Source: Streptomyces cadmiisoli (GTDB lineage Bacteria > Actinomycetota > Actinomycetes > Streptomycetales > Streptomycetaceae). From it: a stretch of 64,000 nucleotides of DNA. The position numbers and the translations under genes are program-made. Below are positions 19,821-28,446 of this stretch, in pieces (positions within the stretch are counted from its first letter, which is position 1; each line of letters begins with the position of its first letter). The stretch covers positions 868,001 through 932,000 of the forward strand of contig NZ_CP030073.1 of NCBI RefSeq assembly GCF_003261055.1, given 5' to 3'. The notes beneath the pieces were generated by a model. That model worked only from the letters and a program-made list of their open reading frames with translations. It was not told where the DNA came from and made no database searches.

Positions 19821-19862
19821 CGGCGCGCCGGGAGCCGATCGGCGGCTCAGCCCGGCGCGCCG
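19821..19862 (-). terminator. Terminator after the aldehyde dehydrogenase gene
   Basis: Perfect 12-bp arms CGGCGCGCCGGG / CCCGGCGCGCCG with an 18-nt loop, just downstream of the aldehyde dehydrogenase stop on the minus strand. Confidence 0.65.
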
Positions 19863-19887
19863 CGTCCGAGAAGACGGACGGTGTGCG

Positions 19888-21264
19888 TCAGCGCTTCCAG
19901 ACCGTCTTGAGGTTGCAGAACTCCCGGATGCCTTCCGCGGCGAGCTCACGGCCGATGCCGGAGTCCTTCACACCGCCGAAGGGCAGTTCGGGGTAGGAGA
20001 CGCTCATGCCGTTGACGAAGACGGCACCGGCCTCGAGACGGCCGATCAGGTGACGCTCCTCGTCGGGGTCCGCGGTCCACACCGACGAGCTGAGGCCGAA
20101 GGTGGTGTCGTTGGCGAGCTCCGCGGCCTGCTCGACGCTGTCGACCCGGTGGACCACCGCCAGCGGCCCGAAGGCCTCCTCGCCGTACACCCGCATCGCC
20201 GGGGTGACCTCCTCCAGCACCGCCGGCTCGAAGAACCACCCCTCGGTGCCCACCGCGGACCCACCGCACCGCAGGACGGCGCCCTTCGCCACGGCGTCCT
20301 CGACCAGCTCGACGAGCTCGCGCCGGCCGGACTTCGTGGCGATCGGACCGATGTCGGTCTCCTCGTCGAGCGGATCACCGACGGTCAGCGCCTTGGTGTC
20401 CGCGACAAAGGCCTCGACGAACTCGTCGTACACGTCCGTGTGGACGATGAACCGCTTGGCCGCGATGCAGGACTGACCGTTGTTGATGGTGCGCGCGGTC
20501 ACGGCGGTGCGGGCCGCGGCGCGGACATCGGCCGAGGGCAGCACGATGAACGGGTCGGACCCGCCCAGCTCCAGCACCACCTTCTTCACCTCGGAGCCCG
20601 CGACCGCCGCGACCGACCGGCCGGCCGGCTCGGAGCCGGTCAGGGTGGCCGCGGCCACGCGCCGGTCACGGAGCACCGACTCGACACCGGCCGCGCCGAT
20701 GAGCAGGCTCTGGAACGATCCGGCGGGGAAGCCCGCCCGTTCGAAGAGGGTGTCGAGGTACATCGCGGACTGCGGCACGTTCGAGGCGTGCTTGAGCAGG
20801 CCGACATTGCCGGCCATCAGCGCCGGTGCGGCGAAGCGGATCACCTGCCACATCGGGTAGTTCCACGGCATCACGGCGAGAACGACGCCGAGCGGCGCGT
20901 ACGTGGTGTAGGCGGCCGAAGCGTTGACCTTGCCCGGGTCGGCGAGCGGCTGGTCGGCGAGCAGGCTTTCGGCGTTGTCGGCGTAGAACCTCATCGCGTG
21001 CGCGCACTTGAGGACCTCGGCGCGGGCCTGCGCGATCGGCTTTCCCATCTCGATCGTGAGCATGCGCGCCGTCCGGCCGGCGTCGGCCTCGACGAGGTCG
21101 GCGGCCGCCTGCATCCACCGGGCGCGGGTGGCGAAGTCGGTGGCCCGGAGCGTCGCGGCCGCGGCTTCCGCCCGCGAAAGCCGCTCTTCGACCTGTTCCT
21201 TCGTGAGGGCGGTGAACTCTTCGATGAGCTCACCGGTGGCGGGGTTTACGGTGGCGATGGGCAC
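19888..21264 (-). CDS. NAD(P)-dependent aldehyde dehydrogenase, succinate-semialdehyde dehydrogenase type
   Basis: 458 residues of the aldehyde dehydrogenase superfamily, closest in style to GabD/SSADH-like enzymes: VMPWNYPMWQVIRFAAPALMAGN (cofactor and Asn), LTGSEPAGRSVAA, the catalytic Glu in VVLELGGSDPF and the catalytic Cys in NNGQSCIAAKR, ending PFGGVKDSGIGREL. It oxidises an aldehyde, possibly succinate semialdehyde, to the acid. The GTG at 21264 follows GGAG and gives the family length. An ATTGGATCCAT site 38 bp upstream matches palindromes in front of the VOC and E1 genes, suggesting shared GntR-type control. Confidence 0.9.
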   Translation of the reverse strand: MPIATVNPATGELIEEFTALTKEQVEERLSRAEAAAATLRATDFATRARWMQAAADLVEADAGRTARMLTIEMGKPIAQARAEVLKCAHAMRFYADNAESLLADQPLADPGKVNASAAYTTYAPLGVVLAVMPWNYPMWQVIRFAAPALMAGNVGLLKHASNVPQSAMYLDTLFERAGFPAGSFQSLLIGAAGVESVLRDRRVAAATLTGSEPAGRSVAAVAGSEVKKVVLELGGSDPFIVLPSADVRAAARTAVTARTINNGQSCIAAKRFIVHTDVYDEFVEAFVADTKALTVGDPLDEETDIGPIATKSGRRELVELVEDAVAKGAVLRCGGSAVGTEGWFFEPAVLEEVTPAMRVYGEEAFGPLAVVHRVDSVEQAAELANDTTFGLSSSVWTADPDEERHLIGRLEAGAVFVNGMSVSYPELPFGGVKDSGIGRELAAEGIREFCNLKTVWKR

Positions 21265-21301
21265 GGCGCTCTCCTCGTGGCGTGGGCACCAATGAGTCTC
21301 G

Positions 21302-21312
21302 ATTGGATCCAT
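21302..21312. promoter_or_regulatory. GGATCC-type operator upstream of the aldehyde dehydrogenase
   Basis: ATTGGATCCAT, nearly the same palindrome as at 22833-22844. A weaker relative, GTTGGATACATT, lies at 21376-21387. Probably bound by the GntR-type regulator encoded at 21539-22249. Confidence 0.5.
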
Positions 21313-21538
21313 CGTAGGGTTCACACTGAGTGTGCACTAGGGTCCATCGGCGCAAACACTGTTCATGGGCGCCCAGTTGGATACATTTCAGTTTCTTGTC
21401 GCTCGGAACCAGAGCGACGCGTTCAGCACTTCGGCCGTACGGAGGAAGTCCCGGACCGGTGCGGCGGAGGTGTCCGACAGGGCCCCGGACCTGGCCGCCG
21501 GGATTCCCGTCCCGGCCGACGGAGTTCCGGACGTCCGC

Positions 21539-22249
21539 TCAGGAGGTTGCGGACTTCCCGCCCGCTTCGTCGACTGCGACGAACAGCTCCGGGTGGGCGG
21601 TGAGTTCGACTCGGGTGCGGCGGATGTGGCCCGCGAGGTAGCGCTCACAGTCCTCGGGATCGCGCCGCCGCACGGCGTCGAGGATCAGCCGGTGCTCGGC
21701 GTTGACGATCATCGCCCGGTCAGGATCGGCCAGGATCATGAACGCCCGGCGATAGTGCTGGGTGGAGTTCCACAGACGCTCCGTCATGGCCAGCAGATGG
21801 ACGCTCGGGCAACCCGAGTAGGACGTCATGTGGAAGTCGCGGTCCAGCAGCAGGAACCGATTGACGTCGCTCTGGTTCTCGATCTCGTCCTGGATGCGCT
21901 CCAGGCGGGTCAGCTGCTCCTCGGAGAGATGGGACAGGCTCTCGGTCAGAGTCAGCGGCTCCAGCCGCTCGCGCATCCGGTAATAGGTGTTGACCTCCTC
22001 GAGGCTGAGCACGGGAACCCGCGCCCCGCGATTCGGGAACGACTCGGTCAGCCCCTCGGACTCCAGGATCCGCAGCGCTTCACGGACCGGAATCCGGCTC
22101 GCACCGAGGCGCGCCGCGAGTTCGTCCTGACGCAACCAGGTGCCGGGCTTCAGATCACCGGCGAGGATCTCACCGCGGAGGATGCCGGCGATGTGCTGAC
22201 TCCTGACACTGTCCGACCCGCGCGGATCGCGAGCGTGCGCAGGACTCAA
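21539..22249 (-). CDS. GntR-family transcriptional regulator (FadR/FCD subfamily)
   Basis: 236 residues. The N-terminal winged helix (about 15-80) has LRQDELAARLGASRIPVREALRILESEGL, the canonical GntR recognition helix. The C-terminal all-helical FCD domain keeps Asp/His metal- or ligand-binding positions (DRDFH, NAEHRLILDAV, LAGHI). It starts at a TTG whose ribosome-binding site AGAGGTGA overlaps the stop of the VOC gene, so the two are coupled. GGATCC-centred palindromes in front of its own operon, the divergent E1-E2 operon and the aldehyde dehydrogenase are its likely operators. Such regulators are usually repressors released by an organic acid. Confidence 0.9.
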   Translation of the reverse strand: MSPAHARDPRGSDSVRSQHIAGILRGEILAGDLKPGTWLRQDELAARLGASRIPVREALRILESEGLTESFPNRGARVPVLSLEEVNTYYRMRERLEPLTLTESLSHLSEEQLTRLERIQDEIENQSDVNRFLLLDRDFHMTSYSGCPSVHLLAMTERLWNSTQHYRRAFMILADPDRAMIVNAEHRLILDAVRRRDPEDCERYLAGHIRRTRVELTAHPELFVAVDEAGGKSATS

Positions 22250-22255
22250 GTGCGG

Positions 22256-22759
22256 TCACCTCTGGAACTCTGACGGAGCGCGGTCGTATGCCTTGCCGTC
22301 AGGATAGGACACCAGCTCAAACTGCATCCCCCAAGGTGAGAGGAAGTAGACCCACCGCTGTCCCTCCGACGGCCCCGCGCTCACGGTCGGCTCCCCCAGA
22401 ACGGGGACACCCTTCGCCCTCAGGTACGACACGGCGTCGTCCAGGTCCTCGACGTACAGCGCGACATGGTGGCCGCCGACGTCGCTGTTGCGCGGGACGG
22501 CGGTCTGCTGCTCCTCCGCCTGGTACTCGAAGACCTCGAAGACGGCCTGCTCCCCGCACCGGTAGAACCGCAGCTGACGCATCACGGTGCGCGCGTCGAC
22601 GTTCAGGTGCTCGGCCATCCAGTCGCCCGCGGAGCCGAACGGGCCCAGTGCGTACATGTACTCACACCCCAGGACGTCCACGAGCCACGCGTGCGCCTGT
22701 TCCAGGTCCGGCACGGTGAATCCGATGTGGTCGAGGCGCTTGAGACCGGGTAGAGCCAT
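22256..22759 (-). CDS. VOC-family (glyoxalase/dioxygenase fold) protein
   Basis: 167 residues with two vicinal-oxygen-chelate betaalphabetabetabeta units: RLDHIGFTVPDLEQAHAWLVDVLGCEYMY at the start and VGGHHVALYVEDLDDAVSYLRAKGV then WVYFLSPWGMQFELVSYP in the second half. Candidate metal ligands are the first His (LDHIG), the HHVAL His and the Glu in FELV. This fits a lyase, epimerase or extradiol-like dioxygenase; the substrate is open. The ATG at 22759 is set by AAGGAGGGAAG. It is the first gene of an operon with the GntR regulator, and a TTTGGATCCAAA palindrome lies just upstream. Confidence 0.85.
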   Translation of the reverse strand: MALPGLKRLDHIGFTVPDLEQAHAWLVDVLGCEYMYALGPFGSAGDWMAEHLNVDARTVMRQLRFYRCGEQAVFEVFEYQAEEQQTAVPRNSDVGGHHVALYVEDLDDAVSYLRAKGVPVLGEPTVSAGPSEGQRWVYFLSPWGMQFELVSYPDGKAYDRAPSEFQR

Positions 22760-22770
22760 GACTTCCCTCC

Positions 22771-22782
22771 TTTGGATCCAAA
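22771..22782. promoter_or_regulatory. Perfect palindrome TTTGGATCCAAA
   Basis: A 12-bp perfect palindrome placed directly upstream of the VOC-gene ribosome-binding site, where a bound repressor would block transcription. It pairs with a second palindrome 62 bp away in the divergent promoter region. Confidence 0.65.
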
Positions 22783-22832
22783 GTGTCTTCATAGTGGCGC
22801 CATCTCCGCGGAAAGTCGAGCTGCATCTTGTT

Positions 22833-22844
22833 ATTGGATCCAAT
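22833..22844. promoter_or_regulatory. Perfect palindrome ATTGGATCCAAT
   Basis: A 12-bp perfect palindrome 46 bp upstream of the E1 start codon, in the divergent region between the VOC-GntR operon and the E1-E2 operon. It is the best match to the proposed GntR operator. Confidence 0.65.
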
Positions 22845-22890
22845 CTTGTGGCAGGGTCGTCGCACTCCGGTTGATTGAAGGGGGCTCCCG

Positions 22891-25080
22891 ATGCCTGCCG
22901 AACACACACTTGAACCCAAGGCCGCATGGTCGGAGTTCGTCGTCACCCGGGACGACTGGGACGCCGCGGCTCCGGACCTCCTGACAGGTATGTACAGCCA
23001 ACTGGTGCTGATCCGGGCCTTCGAGGAATACGTCCTGGAGCTCGCCGCGGACGGGCTCATCCACGGCCCCGCGCACTCCAGCATCGGACAGGAGGGCGGC
23101 GCTGTCGGCGCGTGCTTCGCGCTGACGTCCGACGACACCGTGAACGGGTCTCATCGTGGCCATCACCAGTTCCTGGCCAAGGCACTGGCCCATCTGTATC
23201 CGAAGGGCCTCGACCCGACCAAGCCCTTCCCCGAGGACGTCCGGGCCCTGCTGCTGCGCACCCTGCGCGAGATCTGCGGACTGGACCAGGGCTTCAGCCA
23301 CGGACGGGGCGGCAGCATGCACCTCCAGTGGCACGAGGCCGGCGCCATCGGGACCAACGCGATCGTCGGCGGCGGCGTACCGCTGGCGGCCGGGTCCGCG
23401 TGGGCCCACAAGAACGCCGGTACCGACGCGGTGTCCTTCACCTTCTTCGGCGACGGCGCGATCAACATCGGATCCACGCTGGAGACCCTGAATCTCGCGG
23501 CGGCGTGGTCGCTGCCCGTGTGCTTCTTCGTCGAGAACAACCTGTACGCCGTCTCCACCCACGTGTCCGAGGTCACCGGCGAACCCCGGCTGTCCGGCCG
23601 CGGTCCGGGCTTCGGCATCCGGAGCTGGAAGGTCGACGGCATGGATCCGCTGGCCGTGCACCTCGTGACGCAGCAGGCCCTCGCGCACATGCGCAGCGGC
23701 AAGGGTCCGACGGTGATCGAGGCCGACGTGTACCGCTACTTCCACCAGAACGGGCCCTTCCCCGGCTCGGCGTTCCGGTACCGCACCAAGGAAGAGGAAG
23801 CCCAGTGGCGGGCCCGCGACCCGATCGACACGCTGGCGGGACACCTGGTGCGGCGCAGGATCCTCACCAAGAAGGCGGTCACGGAGGCGGTCAAGCGCGC
23901 CACGACCCTGATGTCCGAACTCGGCGACGTCCTGCTGGAACCGCGGCCGGACGGCAAGCCGGGTGAGCGGCGCATCGTGCCTGCGGAGTGGCCGGACCCG
24001 GCGTTCGTCGACGAAGGCATCCGCGGGGACCTGTCGGAACTTGCCGGGATCGAGTTCACCGACACCGAGGACTTCGACGGTGCCCTGACCGACGTCAAGT
24101 TCGTCGGCGCCGTCGCCGGTGTGATGGGGCGCCGCCTGGAGACCGATCCTCGCGTGGTGGTGATGGGCGAGGACGTGCACAAGCTGAACGGCGGAACCAA
24201 CGGCGCCACCCGCGGCCTCAGCGAGGCCTTCCCCGACCGGGTGATCGGGACCCCCATCTCGGAGAACGCGTTCGCCGGCCTCGGCGGCGGCATGGCGCTG
24301 GACGGCCGGTTCCGACCGATCGTCGAGTTCATGTACGCCGACTTCATGTGGGTGGCGGCGGACCAGTTGTTCAACCAGATCGGCAAGGCCCGCCACATGT
24401 TCGGCGGTGAGGGCAAGGTGCCGTTCGTGCTGCGCAGCAAGGTCGCCATGGGGACCGGGTACGGATCACAACACTCGATGGACCCGGCCGGCATCTTCGC
24501 GACCGCACCCGGCTGGCGCATCGTCGCGCCGTCCACGCCGTTCGACTACGTGGGCCTGATGAACACGGCCCTGGCCTGTGACGACCCGGTCGTCGTTCTC
24601 GAACACGTGGATCTGTACAACTCGACGGGTCCCGGACTGCCGGACGACTACGACCACCACCTCCCCGTCGGCAAGGCGGCCGTACGCCGCGAAGGCTCGG
24701 CACTGACCATCCTGTCGTACCTGGCGATGACCCCGGCCGTGCTGGAAGCCGTCGCGGAGACCGGGGTGGACGCCGAGGTCGTCGACCTGCGCTGGCTGGA
24801 CCGGGCCAGCCTGGACTGGGACACCATCGCCGGATCGGTCCGGAAGACCAACAACGTGCTCATCGCGGAGCAGGGCGCCGTCGGCACCTCCTACGGCGGC
24901 TGGCTGGCGGACGAGATCCAGCGCCGGCTCTTCGACTGGCTCGACGCCCCGATCGAGCGGGTGACGGGTGGCGAGGCGTCGCCGAGCATCAGCAAGGTCC
25001 TGGAGCGCGCGGCGTTCGCCTCCACGGAGGAAGTCGTCGCCAAGCTGCGCGAGATCTCCCGGGAGCAGAACAATGGCTGA
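22891..25080 (+). CDS. Fused alpha-beta 2-oxoacid dehydrogenase E1 component (TPP-dependent)
   Basis: 729 residues in which the E1alpha and E1beta chains, usually separate, are joined. The alpha half has the GHAHSSIGQEG-like HGPAHSSIGQEG, GHHQFLA, GRGGSMH and the TPP motif GDG (187-189) to NN (216-217). The beta half, from about residue 395, has VVVMGEDV, ISENAFAGLGGGMAL and the transketolase-type C-terminal domain. It would decarboxylate a 2-oxoacid (pyruvate, branched-chain or acetoin) and acylate the lipoyl group of the E2 encoded next. No E3 gene is present, so the housekeeping lipoamide dehydrogenase must serve. ATG with GGGGG upstream; its 3' end overlaps the E2 start. Confidence 0.92.
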   Translation: MPAEHTLEPKAAWSEFVVTRDDWDAAAPDLLTGMYSQLVLIRAFEEYVLELAADGLIHGPAHSSIGQEGGAVGACFALTSDDTVNGSHRGHHQFLAKALAHLYPKGLDPTKPFPEDVRALLLRTLREICGLDQGFSHGRGGSMHLQWHEAGAIGTNAIVGGGVPLAAGSAWAHKNAGTDAVSFTFFGDGAINIGSTLETLNLAAAWSLPVCFFVENNLYAVSTHVSEVTGEPRLSGRGPGFGIRSWKVDGMDPLAVHLVTQQALAHMRSGKGPTVIEADVYRYFHQNGPFPGSAFRYRTKEEEAQWRARDPIDTLAGHLVRRRILTKKAVTEAVKRATTLMSELGDVLLEPRPDGKPGERRIVPAEWPDPAFVDEGIRGDLSELAGIEFTDTEDFDGALTDVKFVGAVAGVMGRRLETDPRVVVMGEDVHKLNGGTNGATRGLSEAFPDRVIGTPISENAFAGLGGGMALDGRFRPIVEFMYADFMWVAADQLFNQIGKARHMFGGEGKVPFVLRSKVAMGTGYGSQHSMDPAGIFATAPGWRIVAPSTPFDYVGLMNTALACDDPVVVLEHVDLYNSTGPGLPDDYDHHLPVGKAAVRREGSALTILSYLAMTPAVLEAVAETGVDAEVVDLRWLDRASLDWDTIAGSVRKTNNVLIAEQGAVGTSYGGWLADEIQRRLFDWLDAPIERVTGGEASPSISKVLERAAFASTEEVVAKLREISREQNNG

Positions 25081-26392
25081 GATCCTGCGCATGCCCGAAG
25101 TGGCCGCCAACACCCCCGAGGCGGTGCTGCAAGCCTGGAACGTCGGTGTGAACACCCCTTATGCGGCGGGCGAACCGATCGTCACGGTGGAGACCGAGAA
25201 GGCCGTGGTCGAGGTGGAGGCCGAGAGCGACGGTGTGCTCCTGCGGCTCCTGGTGGACGCGGGCTCGACGGTGGCGGTGGGTGAACCGATCGCCGTCTGG
25301 GGGAAGACGGACGAGCCCGCGACCGAGGTGGACGCCGTGGTGGCCTCGCTCGGCGCCGGACCGGCGCCGGCCGCCACCGCCTCGGCACCGGTGCAGGAAG
25401 CACCGGCGACGCCGCCGGTCACGGCCGCCGCCGCGTCCGCCGAGACGGCGGCGCCCCACGCGGCCCGACCCGCCACGACGCCGGCCGACACGGCACCCGA
25501 CCGGAGCGAGCGCATCTTCGCCAGCCCCCTGGCGCGCCGTCTCGCCCGCGAGTCCGGCGTCGATCTGAGCTCGGTGGTGGGCAGCGGCCCGCACGGACGC
25601 ATCCGGCGCTCCGACATCGAAGCGGCCATCGTCAGGGCGCCCGAGCCGGAGGAAACCTCATCCGCCGAAGCCCCCGCCGAGATCGGGAACGTCGGGACAC
25701 CGGCAGCGGCTGCGCGCTACGTGGACGTGCCCAACACACGGATGCGGGCCGCCATCGCCAGGCGGCTGACGGAGAGCAAGCAGAACACGCCGCACTTCTA
25801 TCTGCGCGCCGGCGCACGTGTCGACGCCCTGCTGGAACTGCGGAAGCAGATCAACGCCGACCACGGCGTGAAGGTGTCGGTCAACGACATGCTCGTCAAG
25901 GCGATCGCGTCGGCCCACGCACTCGTCCCCGCGATGAACGTGCAGTGGAACGACACCTCCGTCCGGCACTTCTCGGACGTCGACATCTCCGTGGCCGTGG
26001 CCACCGAGGGCGGTCTGGTCACCCCGGTGATCCGCGGCGTGGACTCCCTGTCGATGGGCGGTGTCGCCACCGCGACGAAGGACGTGATCGCCCGCGCGAA
26101 GGAACGCCGGCTCCGGCAGGACGAACTCGAAGGCGGCACGATCACGATCACCAACCTCGGCATGTACGGCACCGAGGACTTCGCGGCGATCATCAACCCG
26201 CCGCAGGCCGCGATTCTCGCCGTCGGCGCCGCGCGGCAGGAGGCGGTCGTCGAGGAGGGTGCGGTCACCGTCGCGTCCGTCCTGCGTCTGACTCTCGCTG
26301 TCGACCACCGCTCGGTGGACGGCGCCACCGCGGCCGAATGGATGCGGGCGTTCGTCAACGTACTCGAACATCCCCTCCGAATCCTGGTGTGA
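25073..26392 (+). CDS. Dihydrolipoamide acyltransferase (E2) of the 2-oxoacid dehydrogenase complex
   Basis: 439 residues: one lipoyl domain (lipoylated Lys43 in VETEKAVVEVEAE), an Ala/Pro-rich hinge, a peripheral subunit-binding domain (ASPLARRLARESGVDLSSVVGSGPHGRI is its consensus region), a second linker, and a catalytic domain ending with AVDHRSVDGA, where His412 and Asp416 are the acyltransferase pair. The ATG lies inside the last codons of the E1 gene (ATGGCTGA), so translation is coupled. The complex would make an acyl-CoA from a 2-oxoacid produced by the catabolic island. Confidence 0.93.
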   Translation: MAEILRMPEVAANTPEAVLQAWNVGVNTPYAAGEPIVTVETEKAVVEVEAESDGVLLRLLVDAGSTVAVGEPIAVWGKTDEPATEVDAVVASLGAGPAPAATASAPVQEAPATPPVTAAAASAETAAPHAARPATTPADTAPDRSERIFASPLARRLARESGVDLSSVVGSGPHGRIRRSDIEAAIVRAPEPEETSSAEAPAEIGNVGTPAAAARYVDVPNTRMRAAIARRLTESKQNTPHFYLRAGARVDALLELRKQINADHGVKVSVNDMLVKAIASAHALVPAMNVQWNDTSVRHFSDVDISVAVATEGGLVTPVIRGVDSLSMGGVATATKDVIARAKERRLRQDELEGGTITITNLGMYGTEDFAAIINPPQAAILAVGAARQEAVVEEGAVTVASVLRLTLAVDHRSVDGATAAEWMRAFVNVLEHPLRILV

Positions 26393-26425
26393 GCGGCGAC
26401 GAAACCGCAGGAGAGGTCGGGTCGG

Positions 26426-26468
26426 CGGACACGACCGGGCAGGGCCCTGTGCCCCCGGTCGGTGTCCG
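26426..26468 (+). terminator. Hairpin terminator after the E1-E2 operon
   Basis: Long stem CGGACAC-GACCGGG / CCCGGTC-G-GTGTCCG with one bulge and a 13-nt loop, 34 bp after the E2 stop. Confidence 0.65.
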
Positions 26469-26484
26469 CGGGCCTGTCCGCGGT

Positions 26485-26501
26485 GTTCGCCTACACTGAA
26501 C
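26485..26501. promoter_or_regulatory. Operator-like site, GTTC-N9-GAAC class
   Basis: GTTCGCCTACACTGAAC has the right half ACTGAAC and the left GTTC of the perfect palindrome at 28349-28365. It is 52 bp before the XRE-cupin gene, consistent with autoregulation. Confidence 0.45.
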
Positions 26502-26552
26502 ACGCACGAGGGCTTCTTCCGAAGCACGGACCGCAGGACCGACGGAGGTGGC

Positions 26553-27305
26553 GTGAGCAGCGCCGAGGACAGATCGCCATCGCAGTCCGCTCCGGCCGCC
26601 GACCTGATCGGACCGACGGTCCGTGCGGCCCGTGAGGCCCAGGGCATGTCGCTGCGGGAACTCGCCCGCAGGATCGGTGTGTCACCCAGCTTCGTCTCCC
26701 AGTTGGAGCGCAACAAGGCGAATGCGAGCGTCAGCACGCTGTACGCACTCGTCGATACGCTCGGCCTCTCCCTGGACCAGCTGATGGTGAAGGAGCCGGC
26801 TTCGACGGCCGGCTCCGGCTCCGGCGAGACGAGGACGCCGGGCACCGCTCCGCTCGACCGCATGCGGGACACCGGGCGTGTGGCGCTGTGGCCCGCGGTG
26901 GAAACGCCGATGCAACCGGCGGGCACCCGCGCCCGGATCCAGTTTCCAGGAGTGGTCTGGGAGCGCCTGACGCAGGCGTCGGATCCTCTCGTCGACTTCC
27001 TGCACGTGGAGTACGCGCCGGGCAGTTCTTCCTGCGCCCCCGACAACATGATGCGTCACGGGGGCCGGGAGTACGGCTATGTGATCGCCGGACGCATCAT
27101 GGTGCAGATCGGCTTCGACCACTACGAACTCTCCTCCGGCGACGCCGTCACGTTCGACTCGATGACACCTCATCGCCTGAGCAATCCGTTCAGCGAGCCG
27201 TGCCAGGCCGTCTGGGTGGTCGTGGGGCGGCGCGGCGACGAGCGCGGCCACGACGCGCCCGCGCCGCCTCCCGACATCACCCACCTGCCGTCGATGCCGG
27301 CCTGA
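26553..27305 (+). CDS. XRE-family transcriptional regulator with C-terminal cupin domain
   Basis: 250 residues. The N-terminal Cro/CI-type HTH (about 24-80) reads VRAAREAQGMSLRELARRIGVSPSFVSQLERNKANAS. After a Gly/Thr linker, a C-terminal cupin barrel (HGGREYGYVIAGRIMVQIGFDHYELSSGDAVTFDSMTPHRLSN) would bind the effector. This is the common XRE-cupin sensor layout (SutR/PuuR type). GTG start with GGAGG upstream. GTTCAG/ACTGAAC palindromes in its own promoter and in front of the M24 gene at 28447 suggest it controls both. It is followed by the RibF-like gene, which has its own promoter-leader. Confidence 0.9.
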   Translation: MSSAEDRSPSQSAPAADLIGPTVRAAREAQGMSLRELARRIGVSPSFVSQLERNKANASVSTLYALVDTLGLSLDQLMVKEPASTAGSGSGETRTPGTAPLDRMRDTGRVALWPAVETPMQPAGTRARIQFPGVVWERLTQASDPLVDFLHVEYAPGSSSCAPDNMMRHGGREYGYVIAGRIMVQIGFDHYELSSGDAVTFDSMTPHRLSNPFSEPCQAVWVVVGRRGDERGHDAPAPPPDITHLPSMPA

Positions 27306-27383
27306 CCCGGCCGCGGCGCGACGGACCGGGTCGACGCCCGCTGCACACCGCCACCACCCTGTCCCGCCTGGCGCTTTCCCCTT

Positions 27384-27482
27384 GGTTAACGGTGCGGGGC
27401 GCACACTGCCCTGCGCTCAACCTGCTCTCAGGGTGAAGGAGGAACGGGTGATGGAGGTCGTCAACCTCGAAGTGCCCCATGG
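27384..27482 (+). repeat. Promoter-leader segment, copy B
   Basis: Counterpart of 12462-12559 (-): GGTTAACGG, then CGCACACT, CTGC, GAAGGAGG, GGGTGATGGAGGTC and ACCTCGAAGT in the same order. It covers the GTTAAC box, the ribosome-binding site and the first eleven or so codons of the RibF-like gene. Confidence 0.6.
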
Positions 27483-28215
27483 GAGCGGGGGTGTCGGTGG
27501 TCGCCGCCGCGCCTCTGGGGCCCGCCCGCCCGCCAAGGTCGCGATCGGGACCTTCGACGGCGTTCACCTCGGTCACCGGCAGGTCCTCCACGAGTGCGAC
27601 ACGGTGCTGACGTTCGATCCCCACCCGATGTACGTGCTCGAACCACGCCGGGTGCCGAGTCTGCTGAGCGATCGACGCCACAAGCTCCACAAGCTCGGTG
27701 CCCTGGGGGTCCGGCGGGTGGCGATCGTCCCGTTCGACCGCGCCTGGTCGCGTGTCCCGGCCGAGGAGTTCGTCGAACGCGTCCTGATCGACCGGCTCGG
27801 CGCGGAGTTCGTCAGTGTCGGCGAAGGCTTTCGATTCGGTGCCCGGGGGTCGGGGACGACAGCCACCTTCGACCGGTACCCCGGGCTGACCACCCGGGTC
27901 GTCCCCCTGGTCACGCGGGGCCCGGCGGGGGAGCCGATCTCGTCGACGCGCATCCGCCGGCTGATCCTCGACGGCGAAGTCGAGCTGGCCGCCGAGTTGC
28001 TGGGGGGCTGCCTCACCCTGCCCGCGATCGTCGGCGACGAGGGCCGGTTGCTGATCTCGTCCCGATTCGCGCGCCCCGGACCCGGCTTCTATTTCGGGTA
28101 CGTGGACGGCCGCTACTGCGGGATCCGAGTGCGCCAGGACCACACGGTCGCATTCCTCGGGACGACGCGGACCGGCACGCCCGTCGACGTGACGTTCGTG
28201 AAGCGGGCCCGGTAG
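27448..28215 (+). CDS. RibF-like FAD synthetase (adenylyltransferase) domain protein
   Basis: 255 residues. After an unusual 30-residue N-terminal extension (MEVVNLEVPHG plus a Gly/Arg/Ala stretch) comes the nucleotidyltransferase motif GTFDGVHLGH, then TFDPHP, a VGEGFRFG-like segment (family consensus VGxDFxFG) and ISSTRIR, all typical of the FMN adenylyltransferase half of RibF. The C-terminal third is shorter than the usual riboflavin-kinase domain and lacks its clear GxxNxG-type motif, so it may make FAD from FMN only. GTG 27448 and ATG 27451 are both possible behind AAGGAGG. Its job may be to raise FAD supply for the two-component monooxygenase. Confidence 0.75.
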   Translation: MMEVVNLEVPHGSGGVGGRRRASGARPPAKVAIGTFDGVHLGHRQVLHECDTVLTFDPHPMYVLEPRRVPSLLSDRRHKLHKLGALGVRRVAIVPFDRAWSRVPAEEFVERVLIDRLGAEFVSVGEGFRFGARGSGTTATFDRYPGLTTRVVPLVTRGPAGEPISSTRIRRLILDGEVELAAELLGGCLTLPAIVGDEGRLLISSRFARPGPGFYFGYVDGRYCGIRVRQDHTVAFLGTTRTGTPVDVTFVKRAR

Positions 28216-28240
28216 GCGGAACCGAAGCCTCTTCCCCCCT

Positions 28241-28257
28241 GTTCAGCATCACTGCAC
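28241..28257. promoter_or_regulatory. Partial GTTCAG-N4-ACTG operator-like site
   Basis: GTTCAGCATCACTGCAC matches the left half and spacing of the perfect palindrome 108 bp downstream. Confidence 0.4.
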
Positions 28258-28348
28258 GACTGTCAGGACTCCACCGGTGGCACTCCACAGGAACCCCACC
28301 CATAACGACCGAGCGGTGCCGCACAGTTGACGTGGCGCACCCTCGGGT

Positions 28349-28365
28349 GTTCAGTAGCACTGAAC
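28349..28365. promoter_or_regulatory. Perfect palindrome GTTCAGT-AGC-ACTGAAC
   Basis: Seven-bp perfect arms with a 3-bp spacer, 82 bp before the start of the M24-fold gene. It is the best site of a set of three and the probable operator of the XRE-cupin regulator. Confidence 0.6.
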
Positions 28366-28446
28366 GTTCTGTTTCACGCGCGGATCGGATGAACTCGGCG
28401 CGCGTGCCCCTCCATTACCCGCGGCTGTCCGCTTGGCAAAGGACTT

